A stretch of DNA of 18,087 nt from positions 1 through 18,087 of the forward strand of contig JBBTYJ010000021.1 of assembly GCA_038061835.1 (NCBI GenBank), given 5' to 3'. Source of the stretch: UBA5004 sp038061835. GTDB lineage: Bacteria > Patescibacteriota > Minisyncoccia > Phycocordibacterales > Zambryskibacteraceae. Below the pieces are notes generated by a model. That model saw only the letters and a program-made list of their open reading frames with translations, had not been told where the DNA came from and searched no databases. Within the stretch, counting starts at the first letter, position 1; every line of letters starts with the position of its first letter. The translations under genes were made by a program, and so were the position numbers. Below, one piece after another: positions 5,912 through 14,194 of the stretch.

Positions 5912-6574
5912 TTATATAAATAATTTCTTCGTTATTTCTTTAGCAGGACTGGTCGAAACAAATTTTTTATATGAAGAAACTCCCCCATCTTTGATATAAC
6001 GATCCGTTATGACATCAGTCATCAGTAGGCCTTCAAACCTATTTTTACTAATACAATCTTGATAACTTGACCATGGATAAAGATGTTCTCGTCCCGACCA
6101 TCCATATATCTCGCACGGGTGTTTATGAATATACGCAGATGTATGCATTAGCTGTCTATCTTCTCCTATATGGACACTTTTATATGAACCTTGAAACAGG
6201 TGCCCGCTTTTTTCATGTCTGGTATTGAAATATTTTGTATATGCAGTTAATACTCTATGCATATATTTAGAAATGCCATTATCAACCAATTCACGTACGA
6301 TTATATGAAAATGATTTGGTGCTAAACAGAAAATTACTAATTCCACGATTCTCTTTTCTAGAATTTCACTTTTTAACTTATCTTTAATATGCAAAGTCGA
6401 ACTTTGCACATTTTGACGTATTTCTCTACTTACATTTTTTATAATTGCTTCTCCCTGAAAGGATAAGAGAAGGAATAAAAATCTCAATCGATCTTTATCT
6501 GTTTCAAAGATTGGTTGTTTTTGCATTCCCCTATTAAATATGTGTGCGTATTCTCTGGGAGCATGAAGTCTCAT
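5912..6574 (-). CDS. REP-associated tyrosine transposase (RAYT, Y1 HUH family)
   Basis: A 220-aa single-strand DNA transposase of the IS200-like Y1 family. The HUH pair is in APNHFHIIV (His88, His90) and the catalytic Tyr is probably Tyr115 in YTKYFNTRH, followed by the family-typical SGHLFQGSYKS. The N-terminal RLHAPREYAHIFNRG is also typical. RAYTs cleave and join hairpin (REP) DNA, and here identical palindromes flank the gene at 5879-5901 and 6604-6626. A third palindrome lies inside the gene and encodes NVQSSTLHIKDK (55-66), which looks like an insertion relative to the family. The frame is open throughout, so the enzyme may be active. The ATG at 6572-6574 gives the expected N-terminus. 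Confidence 0.9.
   Translation of the reverse strand: MRLHAPREYAHIFNRGMQKQPIFETDKDRLRFLFLLLSFQGEAIIKNVSREIRQNVQSSTLHIKDKLKSEILEKRIVELVIFCLAPNHFHIIVRELVDNGISKYMHRVLTAYTKYFNTRHEKSGHLFQGSYKSVHIGEDRQLMHTSAYIHKHPCEIYGWSGREHLYPWSSYQDCISKNRFEGLLMTDVITDRYIKDGGVSSYKKFVSTSPAKEITKKLFI
6388..6410. repeat. REP-like palindrome, copy 2 (inside the transposase gene, inverted)
   Basis: Arms TGCAAAGT/ACTTTGCA with loop CGA. It is the reverse orientation of copies 1 and 3 and has a slightly shorter perfect stem. It is translated in frame. Confidence 0.8.
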
Positions 6575-6602
6575 ACCTTTTTTATTATATATCTAAACAT
6601 AT

Positions 6603-6627
6603 GTGTGCAAAGTTCGACTTTGCACAC
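6603..6627. repeat. REP-like palindrome, copy 3 (upstream of the transposase gene)
   Basis: GTGTGCAAAGT/ACTTTGCACAC arms with loop TCG, identical over 23 nt to copy 1. It lies 29 nt upstream of the transposase ATG. Confidence 0.85.
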
Positions 6628-6689
6628 TTTTAAAACAAAGAAGCCTCGCACAGAATTTGTACATTTCTGTACAAGACTTCTGTGCGAGG
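6628..6689 (-). terminator. Rho-independent terminator of the 6751-7035 gene
   Basis: A long hairpin: CCTCGCACAGAA (6644-6655) pairs with TTCTGTGCGAGG (6678-6689), and an inner TTGTACA/TGTACAA stem closes a GAAA loop on the minus strand. CTTCTTTGTTTT follows on that strand. Confidence 0.8.
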
Positions 6690-6750
6690 TTGGGGCGCTT
6701 GAATTTCGGAGAGAAGCATATAGACTTCCCTCCAAATGATTCCCTTTTGT

Positions 6751-7035
6751 TTACTTCCATCTGTCTCGTTCGTATTTCTCATAAAGCTCTTCGTTAGTTT
6801 CGTACGTCGAGCACATTATTTCAGAGATTGCCGCCCGATAATTTTGCGCTTTATTCTCGTTCGGCTTTTTGTCCGGCTCGCCTAATATTTCCATCAATGC
6901 AACTTCCATCCCAGCAGCTGCATTATTAATCCTTAATTTACGTAATGGATCCATCTTCTCCCAGTGTTCTCCATTTTGCTCGACCAACCCTATGACGAAA
7001 TCACCTACAGCCACAATGATTGCAGCGTTCTTCAT
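6751..7035 (-). CDS. Hypothetical protein, 94 aa, isolated single-gene unit
   Basis: I recognise no family. It has a short hydrophobic N-terminus (MKNAAIIVAVGDFVIGLVEQ), then a charged helical sequence ending in EELYEKYERDRWK. The hydrophobic part is too short and too acidic to call a membrane anchor or a signal peptide with confidence. The ATG at 7033-7035 is preferred over a TTG four codons upstream, because GGAGGTG (7039-7045) sits 3 nt before it. A near-consensus promoter (7074-7102) overlaps the end of serS, and a strong terminator follows at 6628-6689, so the gene is transcribed on its own. Confidence 0.7.
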   Translation of the reverse strand: MKNAAIIVAVGDFVIGLVEQNGEHWEKMDPLRKLRINNAAAGMEVALMEILGEPDKKPNENKAQNYRAAISEIMCSTYETNEELYEKYERDRWK

Positions 7036-7073
7036 GTTCACCTCCAACTAACAATTTTTATTTTCTATACAAT

Positions 7074-7102
7074 ACTATATATTGTGGAGCACGTTATGTC
7101 AA
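7074..7102 (-). promoter_or_regulatory. Sigma70 promoter of the 6751-7035 gene
   Basis: On the minus strand TTGACA (7097-7102), a 17-nt spacer and TATAGT (7074-7079). The -35 box overlaps the serS stop codon. The predicted leader is about 30 nt and carries GGAGGTG. Confidence 0.8.
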
Positions 7103-8364
7103 CTCTTTATCTCAGACAGGCCATTCATGTATGGCACTAATACTTCGGGAATCTTCACAGAACCGTCGGCTTGTTGGAAATTTTCAACCAAAGAAACCAG
7201 AAGACGCGGAGTGGGAGCGGCGGTAGCATTGAGAGAATGAGCGTATTGTAACTTTTCCTCACTATCTTTATATCGAATGTTTAATCGTCTGGTTTGAAAA
7301 TCATGAAAATAGGAAGCGGAACTGATCTCTCTGTACGTGTTTTCACCCGGTACCCAGAGCTCAATATCATATTTTTTGACCTGACCGAGACCCAGATCTC
7401 CCCCGCAATTGATAACGGTACGATACGGAATTTTAAGAGATTCTATAAACTCTTCGGTATTTCTATTGAGCTCCTCATGATATTTCACTGATTCATCATG
7501 ACTCGCTTCACAAAAAATCACCTGTTCAAATTTGAAAAACTCATGAACCCGAATTAAACCCTTCACATCTTTGGAATGACTGCCTACCTCTCTGCGGAAA
7601 CACGGAGAGAAAGCCAGAATCTTTTTCGGTAATTCTTCTTTAGAAATTATTTCATTTTGGAAGAGTCCCATGACAGCTACTTCGGCGGTGCCGGCCAAAT
7701 ATTTTTCATCTTGAACCTTGTAAAGATCTTCTTCGCTCTGTGGTAGCCAACCTGTGCCTAGAAGCGGCTCGCGTCGAACCATGGACGGCGCAAGATAGAG
7801 AGAAAAACCGCGCGACACGAAGAAATCAAGCGCGTAACGCCATACGGCAAAAGAGAGCAAGGCACCCGAACCTTTGAGAAAGTACCCTCGGAAACCGGCC
7901 ACTTTCACTCCGCGATCAAAATCGGCCATACCGAGAGCGGTCATTATTTCGATATGATTCTTGGGTTCGAAATTAAACTTAGGAATATTGCCCCACTTTT
8001 TTACTTCCTTATTGTCGACATCGCTATCTCCTTCCGGCACGGATTGATCCGGCACATTTGGCACCTCGAGCATCAGAGCTTGCCACTCGCGCATAATTTC
8101 TCTCAAATCCGCTTCATCGCGTTCTAATTCAATTTTGAGCGTCTTCATTTTTGCAAGAATAGTCTCACGCTCTTCAGAACTTGCCTTTACTATCTTGTTG
8201 TTGGCTACGTTTTGCTCGGCGCGTTTCTCTTCCACTCGGCCGAGAAGAGTCTTCCGTCTGTCATCAACTTCAATGAGTCTATCAAGATCGAGCTCTACTC
8301 GTTTGGATTTCGTCGCCTTGGCTACTAACTTCTTATTTTCCCTGATAAATTTAATATCGAGCAT
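7099..8364 (-). CDS. serS: Seryl-tRNA synthetase
   Basis: A class II aminoacyl-tRNA synthetase that charges tRNA-Ser. At 421 aa it has the normal length. The N-terminal antiparallel coiled coil (about 30-95) that grips the tRNA-Ser long arm is present. The catalytic core has the serine-binding TAE at 226-228, motif 2 FRREVGSHSKDVKGLIRVHEF (256-276) and motif 3 ending in TPRLLVSLVENFQ with the class-conserved Arg397. Motif 3 starts SLNATAAPTPR instead of the common GLNG(S/T)..VGR, a mild divergence. The ATG at 8362-8364 lies 11 nt after TGATAATAT, so the mRNA should be almost leaderless. It is divergent from dprA across 22 bp. Confidence 0.96.
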   Translation of the reverse strand: MLDIKFIRENKKLVAKATKSKRVELDLDRLIEVDDRRKTLLGRVEEKRAEQNVANNKIVKASSEERETILAKMKTLKIELERDEADLREIMREWQALMLEVPNVPDQSVPEGDSDVDNKEVKKWGNIPKFNFEPKNHIEIMTALGMADFDRGVKVAGFRGYFLKGSGALLSFAVWRYALDFFVSRGFSLYLAPSMVRREPLLGTGWLPQSEEDLYKVQDEKYLAGTAEVAVMGLFQNEIISKEELPKKILAFSPCFRREVGSHSKDVKGLIRVHEFFKFEQVIFCEASHDESVKYHEELNRNTEEFIESLKIPYRTVINCGGDLGLGQVKKYDIELWVPGENTYREISSASYFHDFQTRRLNIRYKDSEEKLQYAHSLNATAAPTPRLLVSLVENFQQADGSVKIPEVLVPYMNGLSEIKS

Positions 8365-8386
8365 AATACGCTACAATATTATCATA
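8365..8386. promoter_or_regulatory. Overlapping divergent promoters of serS and dprA
   Basis: Only 22 bp separate the two start codons. For dprA, TACAAT (8372-8377) lies 9 nt before its ATG. For serS, the minus strand has TGATAATAT (8376-8384), an extended -10 box, 11 nt before its ATG. The two -10 boxes overlap, so the promoters should exclude each other. Confidence 0.5.
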
Positions 8387-9244
8387 ATGATTCATGAACT
8401 TCTTCCACACGATTTTCCAGAACTTCTCAAAGAAATACCGGATACTCCTGTGCGATTGCGTTATGAGGGCAAATTGCCGGAAAGCGGCAACAAACTCTTG
8501 GCCGTAGTCGGCTCAAGGAAATACACAAGCTATGGCAGAGAAGTATGCGAATCCATAATCTCAGGACTCTCCGGCGCGCCCATTACAATAGTCTCCGGTT
8601 TGGCTCTCGGCATTGACTCAATCGCGCATCGCGCCAGTATGCGCGTCGGTTTGCAAACCATAGCCATACCCGGCTCCGGCCTCGATAGAAAAGTTTTACA
8701 TCCCCATTCGCATGTAAATCTCGCCAACGAAATTGTGGAAAGTGGCGGAGGGTTAATCTCGGAATACGACGACACCATGCCCTCCGGCGCGTGGGCCTTC
8801 CCGAGAAGAAATAGAATTATGGCGGGAATGTGCCACGCCACCTTGGTGATTGAAGCGGAGAAGAAATCCGGCACCCTCATCACTTCGCGACTCGCTACCG
8901 AATACAATCGTGAAGTGGGTTGCGTTCCGGGTCCGGTAAATTCTCCTACTTCCGATGGAGCGCACATGCTCATTCGCCTCGGCGCAGCGCTTATTCGCGA
9001 TGCCAATGACGTGCGAGAACTTTTGGGTTTACAAAGGACGGATGAAAACCCCGCTCTTGTAGATATTGAAGAATTAAGCAACGAAGAAAAAGTTTTTATA
9101 AAAATCCTGGAGCAACCGTGTTCGCGGGATAAACTAATCCGCCAATCCAAATTTGACATCGGTATCGCCAGTGCCACTCTCTCACTTCTCGAAATTAAAG
9201 GTTTGATCGTGGAAGAACTGGGAGAGGTTAGAAGGACCTTTTAG
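8387..9244 (+). CDS. dprA: DNA-processing protein DprA
   Basis: A Rossmann-fold protein that binds incoming single-stranded DNA and loads RecA during natural transformation. Motifs: VVGSRKYTSYGRE (40-52), VSGLALGIDSIAHRASM (69-85), IPGSGLDRKVLHP, FPRRNRIMAG (128-137), SGTLITSRLA (151-160) and PGPVNSPTSDGAHMLI (171-186). The C-terminal ~70 residues form the winged-helix domain (DprA_WH). No N-terminal SAM domain is present. The ATG at 8387 is chosen because the frame before it is antisense to serS and lacks DprA homology. The 285-aa length is usual for compact DprA. Presence of dprA fits DNA uptake as a route for gene gain. Confidence 0.95.
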   Translation: MIHELLPHDFPELLKEIPDTPVRLRYEGKLPESGNKLLAVVGSRKYTSYGREVCESIISGLSGAPITIVSGLALGIDSIAHRASMRVGLQTIAIPGSGLDRKVLHPHSHVNLANEIVESGGGLISEYDDTMPSGAWAFPRRNRIMAGMCHATLVIEAEKKSGTLITSRLATEYNREVGCVPGPVNSPTSDGAHMLIRLGAALIRDANDVRELLGLQRTDENPALVDIEELSNEEKVFIKILEQPCSRDKLIRQSKFDIGIASATLSLLEIKGLIVEELGEVRRTF

Positions 9245-9259
9245 ATATGACTCGGCGAC

Positions 9260-9285
9260 CTGCCCGCCGGGCCCGGCAGGCGGGA
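9260..9285. repeat. GC-rich palindrome next to the assembly gap
   Basis: CCCGCC...GGCGGG arms enclose the perfect 12-nt palindrome GCCGGGCCCGGC. It lies 20 nt after the dprA stop and directly before the run of N, and resembles the palindromes at 17992-18039. No coding sequence is visible at 9245-9296. Confidence 0.65.
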
Positions 9286-9296
9286 GTCCGAAAAAC

Positions 9297-9396
9297 NNNN
9301 NNNNNNNNNNNNNNNNNNNNNNNNNNNNNNNNNNNNNNNNNNNNNNNNNNNNNNNNNNNNNNNNNNNNNNNNNNNNNNNNNNNNNNNNNNNNNNNN
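9297..9396. other. Assembly gap (100 N)
   Basis: Exactly 100 undetermined bases, the conventional length for a scaffold gap of unknown size. The true distance and content between dprA and topA are therefore unknown. Confidence 0.97.
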
Positions 9397-9432
9397 TTGC
9401 AAATAAAAAGTTTATGTAGTATCTGTTAAGCA

Positions 9433-11658
9433 ATGCGTTTGCTTATAGTAGAGTCGCCATCGAAGGCAAAAACGATTGAGAAATATCTTGGTAAAGATTT
9501 TCGCGTGGTCGCTTCAGTCGGTCATATTAGAGATTTGCCTAAGTCAAACAAATCAGCCATCGATATTCCATCGGGGTTCGTGCCACGTTATGAAGTGGTC
9601 AAAGGCAAGGAAAAGATAATTTTCGAAATAAAATCGCTGGCAAAGAAAGCCGATGAAGTTTTGCTAGCTACCGACCCGGACCGCGAAGGCGAGGCTATCG
9701 CTTGGCATGTGTCCGAAGCCTGCAATCTGATTGATAACAAACACCCGACAACCGATAAAACAAAAAGGGTGGTTTTCTACGAAATTACCAAAGAAGCGGT
9801 TGAGGAGGCGCTGGAACATCCGCGAGAGATTGATATCAACTTGAAAGAAGCGCAGGAGGCGCGAAGAGTTTTGGACCGACTGGTTGGTTACGATTTGTCC
9901 GGATTAATTTGGAAGAAGGTGCGCTATGGGCTTTCGGCTGGTCGGGTGCAATCCCCCGCCCTTAGAATCATTATGGAACGCGAACGGGAAATTCGCGCTT
10001 TCAAGCCAATCATTTTCTGGAAAATCTTTGCCAATTTAGAGTCCAAGGTCAGACCTTTAAAAGATTCCCAAGGTCTGACCTTTGAATGTTCTGTGGAACC
10101 TCAAAATAAAGAGGAAATGGAAAGAATTCTCCAAAAAGGCAAAGAAGGTTCGTGGGAAATTATCGACATAAAAGAAACAAAAGTGGCGCGCGCTCCGCGC
10201 GCGCCCTTCATCACCTCGACCTTGCAACAAACGGCAAGTTCGCGGTTAGGTATCGCGCCATCCCGCACCATGTACTTCGCCCAGAGACTATACGAAGCCG
10301 GACATATTACCTATATGCGTACTGATTCCACCAATCTCGGCATCGCTGCGCGCAAAGATATTGAAAATTTAATAAAGAAAAAATACGGGAATGATTATTT
10401 TGAATCGCATATTTTTACAAAAAAATCCAAAAATGCCCAAGAGGCTCACGAGGCCATCCGGCCCACACATATGAATGTGGAATCGGCCGGAACATCGGAT
10501 GGAGAAAAGAAACTCTATACTCTAATTTGGCAAAGAGCCATTTCGAGTCAAATGAAATCGGCAGAAATAATGCGAACCAAAGTCGTGGCTAATATCGTCG
10601 CCTCCGCTGGTAGCTCCGACGTACCGATGCCGGATTTTTTGCTTAATGGTTCACGTATCATTTTTGACGGCTGGCTCAAAGCCGATCCTTTATCGGCAAG
10701 CGAGGATATTATCCTGCCAAAACTTAATATCAATGATCCGTTAAAACTTATTAATATAAATGCCGAGGAGAAAGAGACCCAGCCACCGGCGAGATATTCG
10801 GAAGCGGGTTTGATTAAAGAACTAGAGAAACGCGGCATCGGCCGACCTTCCACTTACGCTTCTATTATTAAAACTCTTGACGACCGCGGATATGTGGAGA
10901 AAAAAGCCAAAGCCTTGTACCCCACCGACACTGGCGAAGTGGTCAGTTCCTTCCTTGAAGAACACTTCCCCTCCTACATCAGCGACTCCTTCACTGCCGA
11001 AATGGAAGACGAATTAGATGATATCGCAAGCGGAGCGCGCACTTATAAAAAAACTTTATCGGATTTTTACACACCGTTTCTAAAAGAGGTGGAGAAGAAG
11101 GAGCACATTCCCAAAGTCACCAATCTTGGTCAGGCGCCAGAAGACTTGAAGTGCAGTGTCTGTGGGGCTAACATGATCATTAAGCTCGGCCGAAACGGTA
11201 AATTCCTGTCTTGCGAAAGGTATCCACAATGCCAGGGAGCCCGTACTATAGAAGGCAAGGAGCTTGAGGGACCAAAAGATACCGGAGAAATCTGTCCTAA
11301 ATGCGGCAAGGGAAATCTGGTCACTCGCGAGGGTAAGTTTGGAATGTTCACCACTTGTTCGCGTTTCCCAAAATGTAAATTTGTCAAAAAGGATAAAGAA
11401 CTAGAACAGGCAAATTCCACTGGCATAAAATGTCCTGTTTGCAAGAATGGTTTTATGTCAGAGAAACGAGGACGCTTCGGAGTTTTCTACAGTTGTTCAA
11501 ATTATCCTGATTGTAAATATGCCATAAAGGCTAAACCAACGGGTGAAATTTGTAAACTTTGCGGCAGTTTAATGATGGAGGGTACCAAAACTATTCCGGA
11601 AAGATGCTCGGATAAAAAATGTCTCAATCACAATCCACACAAAATCAACCAGAAATAG
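9433..11658 (+). CDS. topA: DNA topoisomerase I with four C-terminal zinc-ribbon modules
   Basis: A type IA enzyme that relaxes negative supercoils. The Toprim domain begins MRLLIVESPSKAKTIEKYLG (Glu7) and carries DPDREGEA (81-88). The active-site Tyr294 is in GHITYMRTDSTN. The central domains include SAGRVQSPALR and EKRGIGRPSTYASII. Four Cys4 modules follow from residue about 570: CSVC...CERYPQC, CPKC...CSRFPKC, CPVC...CSNYPDC and CKLC...CSDKKC. At 741 aa it is a normal full-length form. Residues about 205-217 (KVRPLKDSQGLTF) coincide with an inverted repeat (10045-10082) and look like an insertion. The rel gene starts inside its last 40 bp, implying co-transcription. The ATG at 9433 gives the canonical N-terminus. 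Confidence 0.97.
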   Translation: MRLLIVESPSKAKTIEKYLGKDFRVVASVGHIRDLPKSNKSAIDIPSGFVPRYEVVKGKEKIIFEIKSLAKKADEVLLATDPDREGEAIAWHVSEACNLIDNKHPTTDKTKRVVFYEITKEAVEEALEHPREIDINLKEAQEARRVLDRLVGYDLSGLIWKKVRYGLSAGRVQSPALRIIMEREREIRAFKPIIFWKIFANLESKVRPLKDSQGLTFECSVEPQNKEEMERILQKGKEGSWEIIDIKETKVARAPRAPFITSTLQQTASSRLGIAPSRTMYFAQRLYEAGHITYMRTDSTNLGIAARKDIENLIKKKYGNDYFESHIFTKKSKNAQEAHEAIRPTHMNVESAGTSDGEKKLYTLIWQRAISSQMKSAEIMRTKVVANIVASAGSSDVPMPDFLLNGSRIIFDGWLKADPLSASEDIILPKLNINDPLKLININAEEKETQPPARYSEAGLIKELEKRGIGRPSTYASIIKTLDDRGYVEKKAKALYPTDTGEVVSSFLEEHFPSYISDSFTAEMEDELDDIASGARTYKKTLSDFYTPFLKEVEKKEHIPKVTNLGQAPEDLKCSVCGANMIIKLGRNGKFLSCERYPQCQGARTIEGKELEGPKDTGEICPKCGKGNLVTREGKFGMFTTCSRFPKCKFVKKDKELEQANSTGIKCPVCKNGFMSEKRGRFGVFYSCSNYPDCKYAIKAKPTGEICKLCGSLMMEGTKTIPERCSDKKCLNHNPHKINQK
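10045..10082. repeat. Palindromic element inside topA
   Basis: A perfect 13-bp inverted repeat, AAGGTCAGACCTT (10045-10057) and AAGGTCTGACCTT (10070-10082), with 12 nt between. Each arm is itself nearly palindromic. It is translated in frame in a non-catalytic part of TopA. Confidence 0.8.
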
Positions 11659-13163
11659 ATTTGCTCGACCAAATTATACGGAGCATGTCCGTCTCATCAG
11701 TCGAGGATATAGCTTTGGTCAAGAAGGCATTTGCTTTTGCCGAGCGCGCGCATACCGGACACCAAAGATTTTCTGGTGAACCGTATCTTAAGCATTTATC
11801 CGAGACGGCGAAAATTTTGGCGGAACTTGGGGCAGGAGGCGCAACCATAGCCGCAGGATTGCTTCATGACACTATAGAAGACGTTGGGATAAAGAGAGAA
11901 GATATTATAAAGGAATTCGGCGATGAAGTCGCTTTCTTGGTTGAGGGTGTTACCAAACTTGGACATCTCAAATACAAAGGCACCGATCGACACAACGAGA
12001 GTCTGCGTAAACTCTTTGTGGCCATGTCGGAAGATATCAGAGTACTTCTCATAAAACTTGCTGATCGTTTACACAACATGAGAACACTTTCCTATGTGCC
12101 GAAAGAGAAACAAAAAAGAATAGCGGCCGAAACGTTAGAAATTTATGCTCCTATCGCCTATCGTCTGGGTATCAGTAAAATTAATCGCGAACTCGAAGAT
12201 CTTTCTTTCCCTTACGTATATCCCAAAGCTTACGAAGAAATGATCGAGGCCCTTAAAGAAAGGCATCAAAACAGAGTGGAGAGTTTGGAAAAATTTTCAC
12301 GTTCCGTTATCAAAACACTTGTCAAAGAAAGACTGACCACCGCCAAAACGGAATATCGGGTCAAAGGTCTTTACAGTCTCTATAAAAAGTACCTGAGACA
12401 CGATAAAGATATGGAAAAAATTCATGACGTGAATGCTGTGCGTATCATGGTCGATTCCGTCGCCGATTGTTATCGAGCTCTCGGCGCCATACATGGACGC
12501 TGGAGACCTTTACCCCACCGTATCAAGGATTATATCGCTTTTCCCAAACCAAACGGCTACCAGGCCTTACACACAACAGTCTTCATTGGGGATGGTAACA
12601 TTGTGGAAGTTCAGATCAAGACCCATGAGATGCACCAATATTCAGAATACGGCGTGGCCTCTCACCTTTTATACAAAGAGAACAAACAGGGCAGAAAAGT
12701 TCTCGATTGGATCTATGCGCTTCTGCCCAAATTGGGACGATCTGGAGCTACAAATACTCTAAAATCAAAGGATGTGCCAAAATGGATTTCGGAACTGGCA
12801 TCATATAGAGGTCCGCAGAAAAATCAGAGACTCTTTCGCGAGCGATTAGTTAGTGACTTTTTCAATTATCGAATATTTGTCTTCTCACCTAAAGGAGACG
12901 TGGTAGACCTGCCGATTGGTTCAACACCCATAGATTTCGCCTACTCAATACATTCCAACATTGGTGACCATATGACCGGCGCCAAGGTCAATGGCAAATT
13001 GGTCGCGCTTAATACGGAACTTCAAAATGGAGATATTGTTTTCATCATGACAAGCGAAAGCGCGCGACCCAATCGCAAGTGGCTCGATATGACAAAAACT
13101 TCTATGGCTCGTCGCCATATTCGCCATAAATTTAGTAAACCCAAAGGCTCCAACGATATTTAA
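11619..13163 (+). CDS. rel: Bifunctional (p)ppGpp synthetase/hydrolase (RelA/SpoT family), no ACT domain
   Basis: Makes and degrades the stringent-response alarmone. The hydrolase domain keeps the metal site: Arg50, His59, HDTIED (83-88) and Asp149 in KLADRLHN. The synthetase domain keeps Asp260 in IHDVNAVRI, RIKDYIAFPKPNGYQALHT (301-319) and Glu330 in VEVQIKT. A TGS domain (about 408-470, RIFVFSPKGDVVDLPIGSTPIDFAY) follows. At 514 aa the protein ends soon after TGS, so the helical, zinc-finger and ACT regulatory domains of long RSH proteins are missing. Both active sites look intact. The start at 11619 overlaps topA by 40 bp; a TTG at 11661 or an ATG at 11685 are alternatives. Its 3' end overlaps the convergent parB gene by 4 bp. 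Confidence 0.94.
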   Translation: MSQSQSTQNQPEIDLLDQIIRSMSVSSVEDIALVKKAFAFAERAHTGHQRFSGEPYLKHLSETAKILAELGAGGATIAAGLLHDTIEDVGIKREDIIKEFGDEVAFLVEGVTKLGHLKYKGTDRHNESLRKLFVAMSEDIRVLLIKLADRLHNMRTLSYVPKEKQKRIAAETLEIYAPIAYRLGISKINRELEDLSFPYVYPKAYEEMIEALKERHQNRVESLEKFSRSVIKTLVKERLTTAKTEYRVKGLYSLYKKYLRHDKDMEKIHDVNAVRIMVDSVADCYRALGAIHGRWRPLPHRIKDYIAFPKPNGYQALHTTVFIGDGNIVEVQIKTHEMHQYSEYGVASHLLYKENKQGRKVLDWIYALLPKLGRSGATNTLKSKDVPKWISELASYRGPQKNQRLFRERLVSDFFNYRIFVFSPKGDVVDLPIGSTPIDFAYSIHSNIGDHMTGAKVNGKLVALNTELQNGDIVFIMTSESARPNRKWLDMTKTSMARRHIRHKFSKPKGSNDI

Positions 13164-14140
13164 ATACTGAAATTGGTCACAGAATACAGGGACTCATCAT
13201 CCTCTCCGTAAGACTTATCCTCTGCCAGAATTTTTTCTTCTTCGGTCAAGGCCGGTATATGCGCCGCTGATATTTCTTGGCCCGACACATTCCTTATTTC
13301 TTCCTCTGAAACAATTCTCTCCAAAAGAACACGCAGATCGTCTTTGTTGAAAAAATCTATCGTCACACGACCACCTTCATCTCCGCCTAGCGCCGAAGAA
13401 GATTTCTTTTCTATTCGCACTCGCGTGCCGAGTTTCTCTTTAAATTGATCCTCGATATCTATTAATTCTTGATCAATAAGTTTGCGGGCGCGTTCCACTG
13501 CGATATGTCGCGCAATCCCTTCCGCCTCCCTAACATTGAGTTTTTTAAAAATAATTTCTTTAAAAAGAGTTTCTTGTTCTTGTGGTCGATCCACGAGCAT
13601 CATTAGCGGACGAGTGTGGCCTTCGGTAATTTTGTTTTCCGAAAGAGCGTTAATGATATAGCCCGGAAGTGTAAGAATGCGCAAAGAATTGGAGACGTAT
13701 TCGCGGCTCTTGCCCACTTTCTTGCCGATCTCATGATGTTTAAAATTAAATTCTTTTACCAAACGATCGAAAGCTCGCGCTCTATCCACCGGACTAAGAT
13801 CCTCTCGCTGGATATTTTCGATAATTGCAAGCTCGAGTTTCATCAGATCCGTCTCCTCGCCGGTACGAATAAGCACCGGGACCTGTGCTAAGCCCGCCTG
13901 GCGCGCGGCGCGAAGACGCCGTTCGCCGGCAACCAATTCGTACTCCACGCCTATGCCGCCGTCTTCTCTACCAACTTCCTTACGCGTCACTACCAGAGCT
14001 TGCAGCACGCCATATTGACGAATTGAGTCTGCTAAACTCTGAAGTTGAGCTTCATCAAATTCGTGACGAGGCTGAAAAGGATTTGGTTTAATCTTATCCA
14101 CTTCCACCCAAAAAATAGAATCGTTGTAGAATCGCGACAT
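13160..14140 (-). CDS. parB: ParB/Spo0J chromosome-partitioning protein
   Basis: A CTP-dependent DNA clamp that spreads from parS sites and acts with ParA in chromosome segregation. From the chosen start (326 aa) it has the N-terminal ParB/sulfiredoxin-like fold with IKPNPFQPR (17-25), the CTP-binding GERRLRAARQAG (72-83), and ENIQRED (108-114). The helix-turn-helix region FKHHEIGKKVGKSREYVSNSLRIL lies at about 133-156. A charged C-terminal part follows. The ATG at 14138-14140 begins 6 nt after TGTTACAAT, fitting leaderless translation; an ATG 18 nt upstream would extend through the -10 box. No parA is adjacent. The 3' end overlaps rel by 4 bp. Confidence 0.93.
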   Translation of the reverse strand: MSRFYNDSIFWVEVDKIKPNPFQPRHEFDEAQLQSLADSIRQYGVLQALVVTRKEVGREDGGIGVEYELVAGERRLRAARQAGLAQVPVLIRTGEETDLMKLELAIIENIQREDLSPVDRARAFDRLVKEFNFKHHEIGKKVGKSREYVSNSLRILTLPGYIINALSENKITEGHTRPLMMLVDRPQEQETLFKEIIFKKLNVREAEGIARHIAVERARKLIDQELIDIEDQFKEKLGTRVRIEKKSSSALGGDEGGRVTIDFFNKDDLRVLLERIVSEEEIRNVSGQEISAAHIPALTEEEKILAEDKSYGEDDESLYSVTNFSI

Positions 14141-14146
14141 AACGTC

Positions 14147-14176
14147 ATTGTAACACAACCCGATTTGTTGTAGATT
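14147..14176. promoter_or_regulatory. Overlapping divergent promoters: parB (minus) and tRNA-Leu/miaA (plus)
   Basis: The minus strand has an extended -10 box TGTTACAAT (TACAAT complementary to 14147-14152), 6 nt before the parB ATG. The plus strand has TTGTAA (14148-14153), a 17-nt spacer and TAGATT (14171-14176), which would start transcription about 12 nt before tRNA-Leu. The parB -10 and the tRNA -35 boxes occupy the same bases. Confidence 0.5.
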
Positions 14177-14194
14177 GTGAATTGTTTATTATAA

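Noticed and set aside
5863..6627. CRISPR-like array from the repeated palindromes
   Set aside because: Only three copies, irregular spacing of about 200-500 bp, mixed orientation, and a clear RAYT explanation.
8135..8386. N-terminal extension of DprA by 84 residues
   Set aside because: It is antisense to the serS coiled coil and has no DprA similarity.
9182..9433. Open frames running through the N gap
   Set aside because: Undetermined bases cannot support a gene, and the frames only appear open because N codons are not stops.
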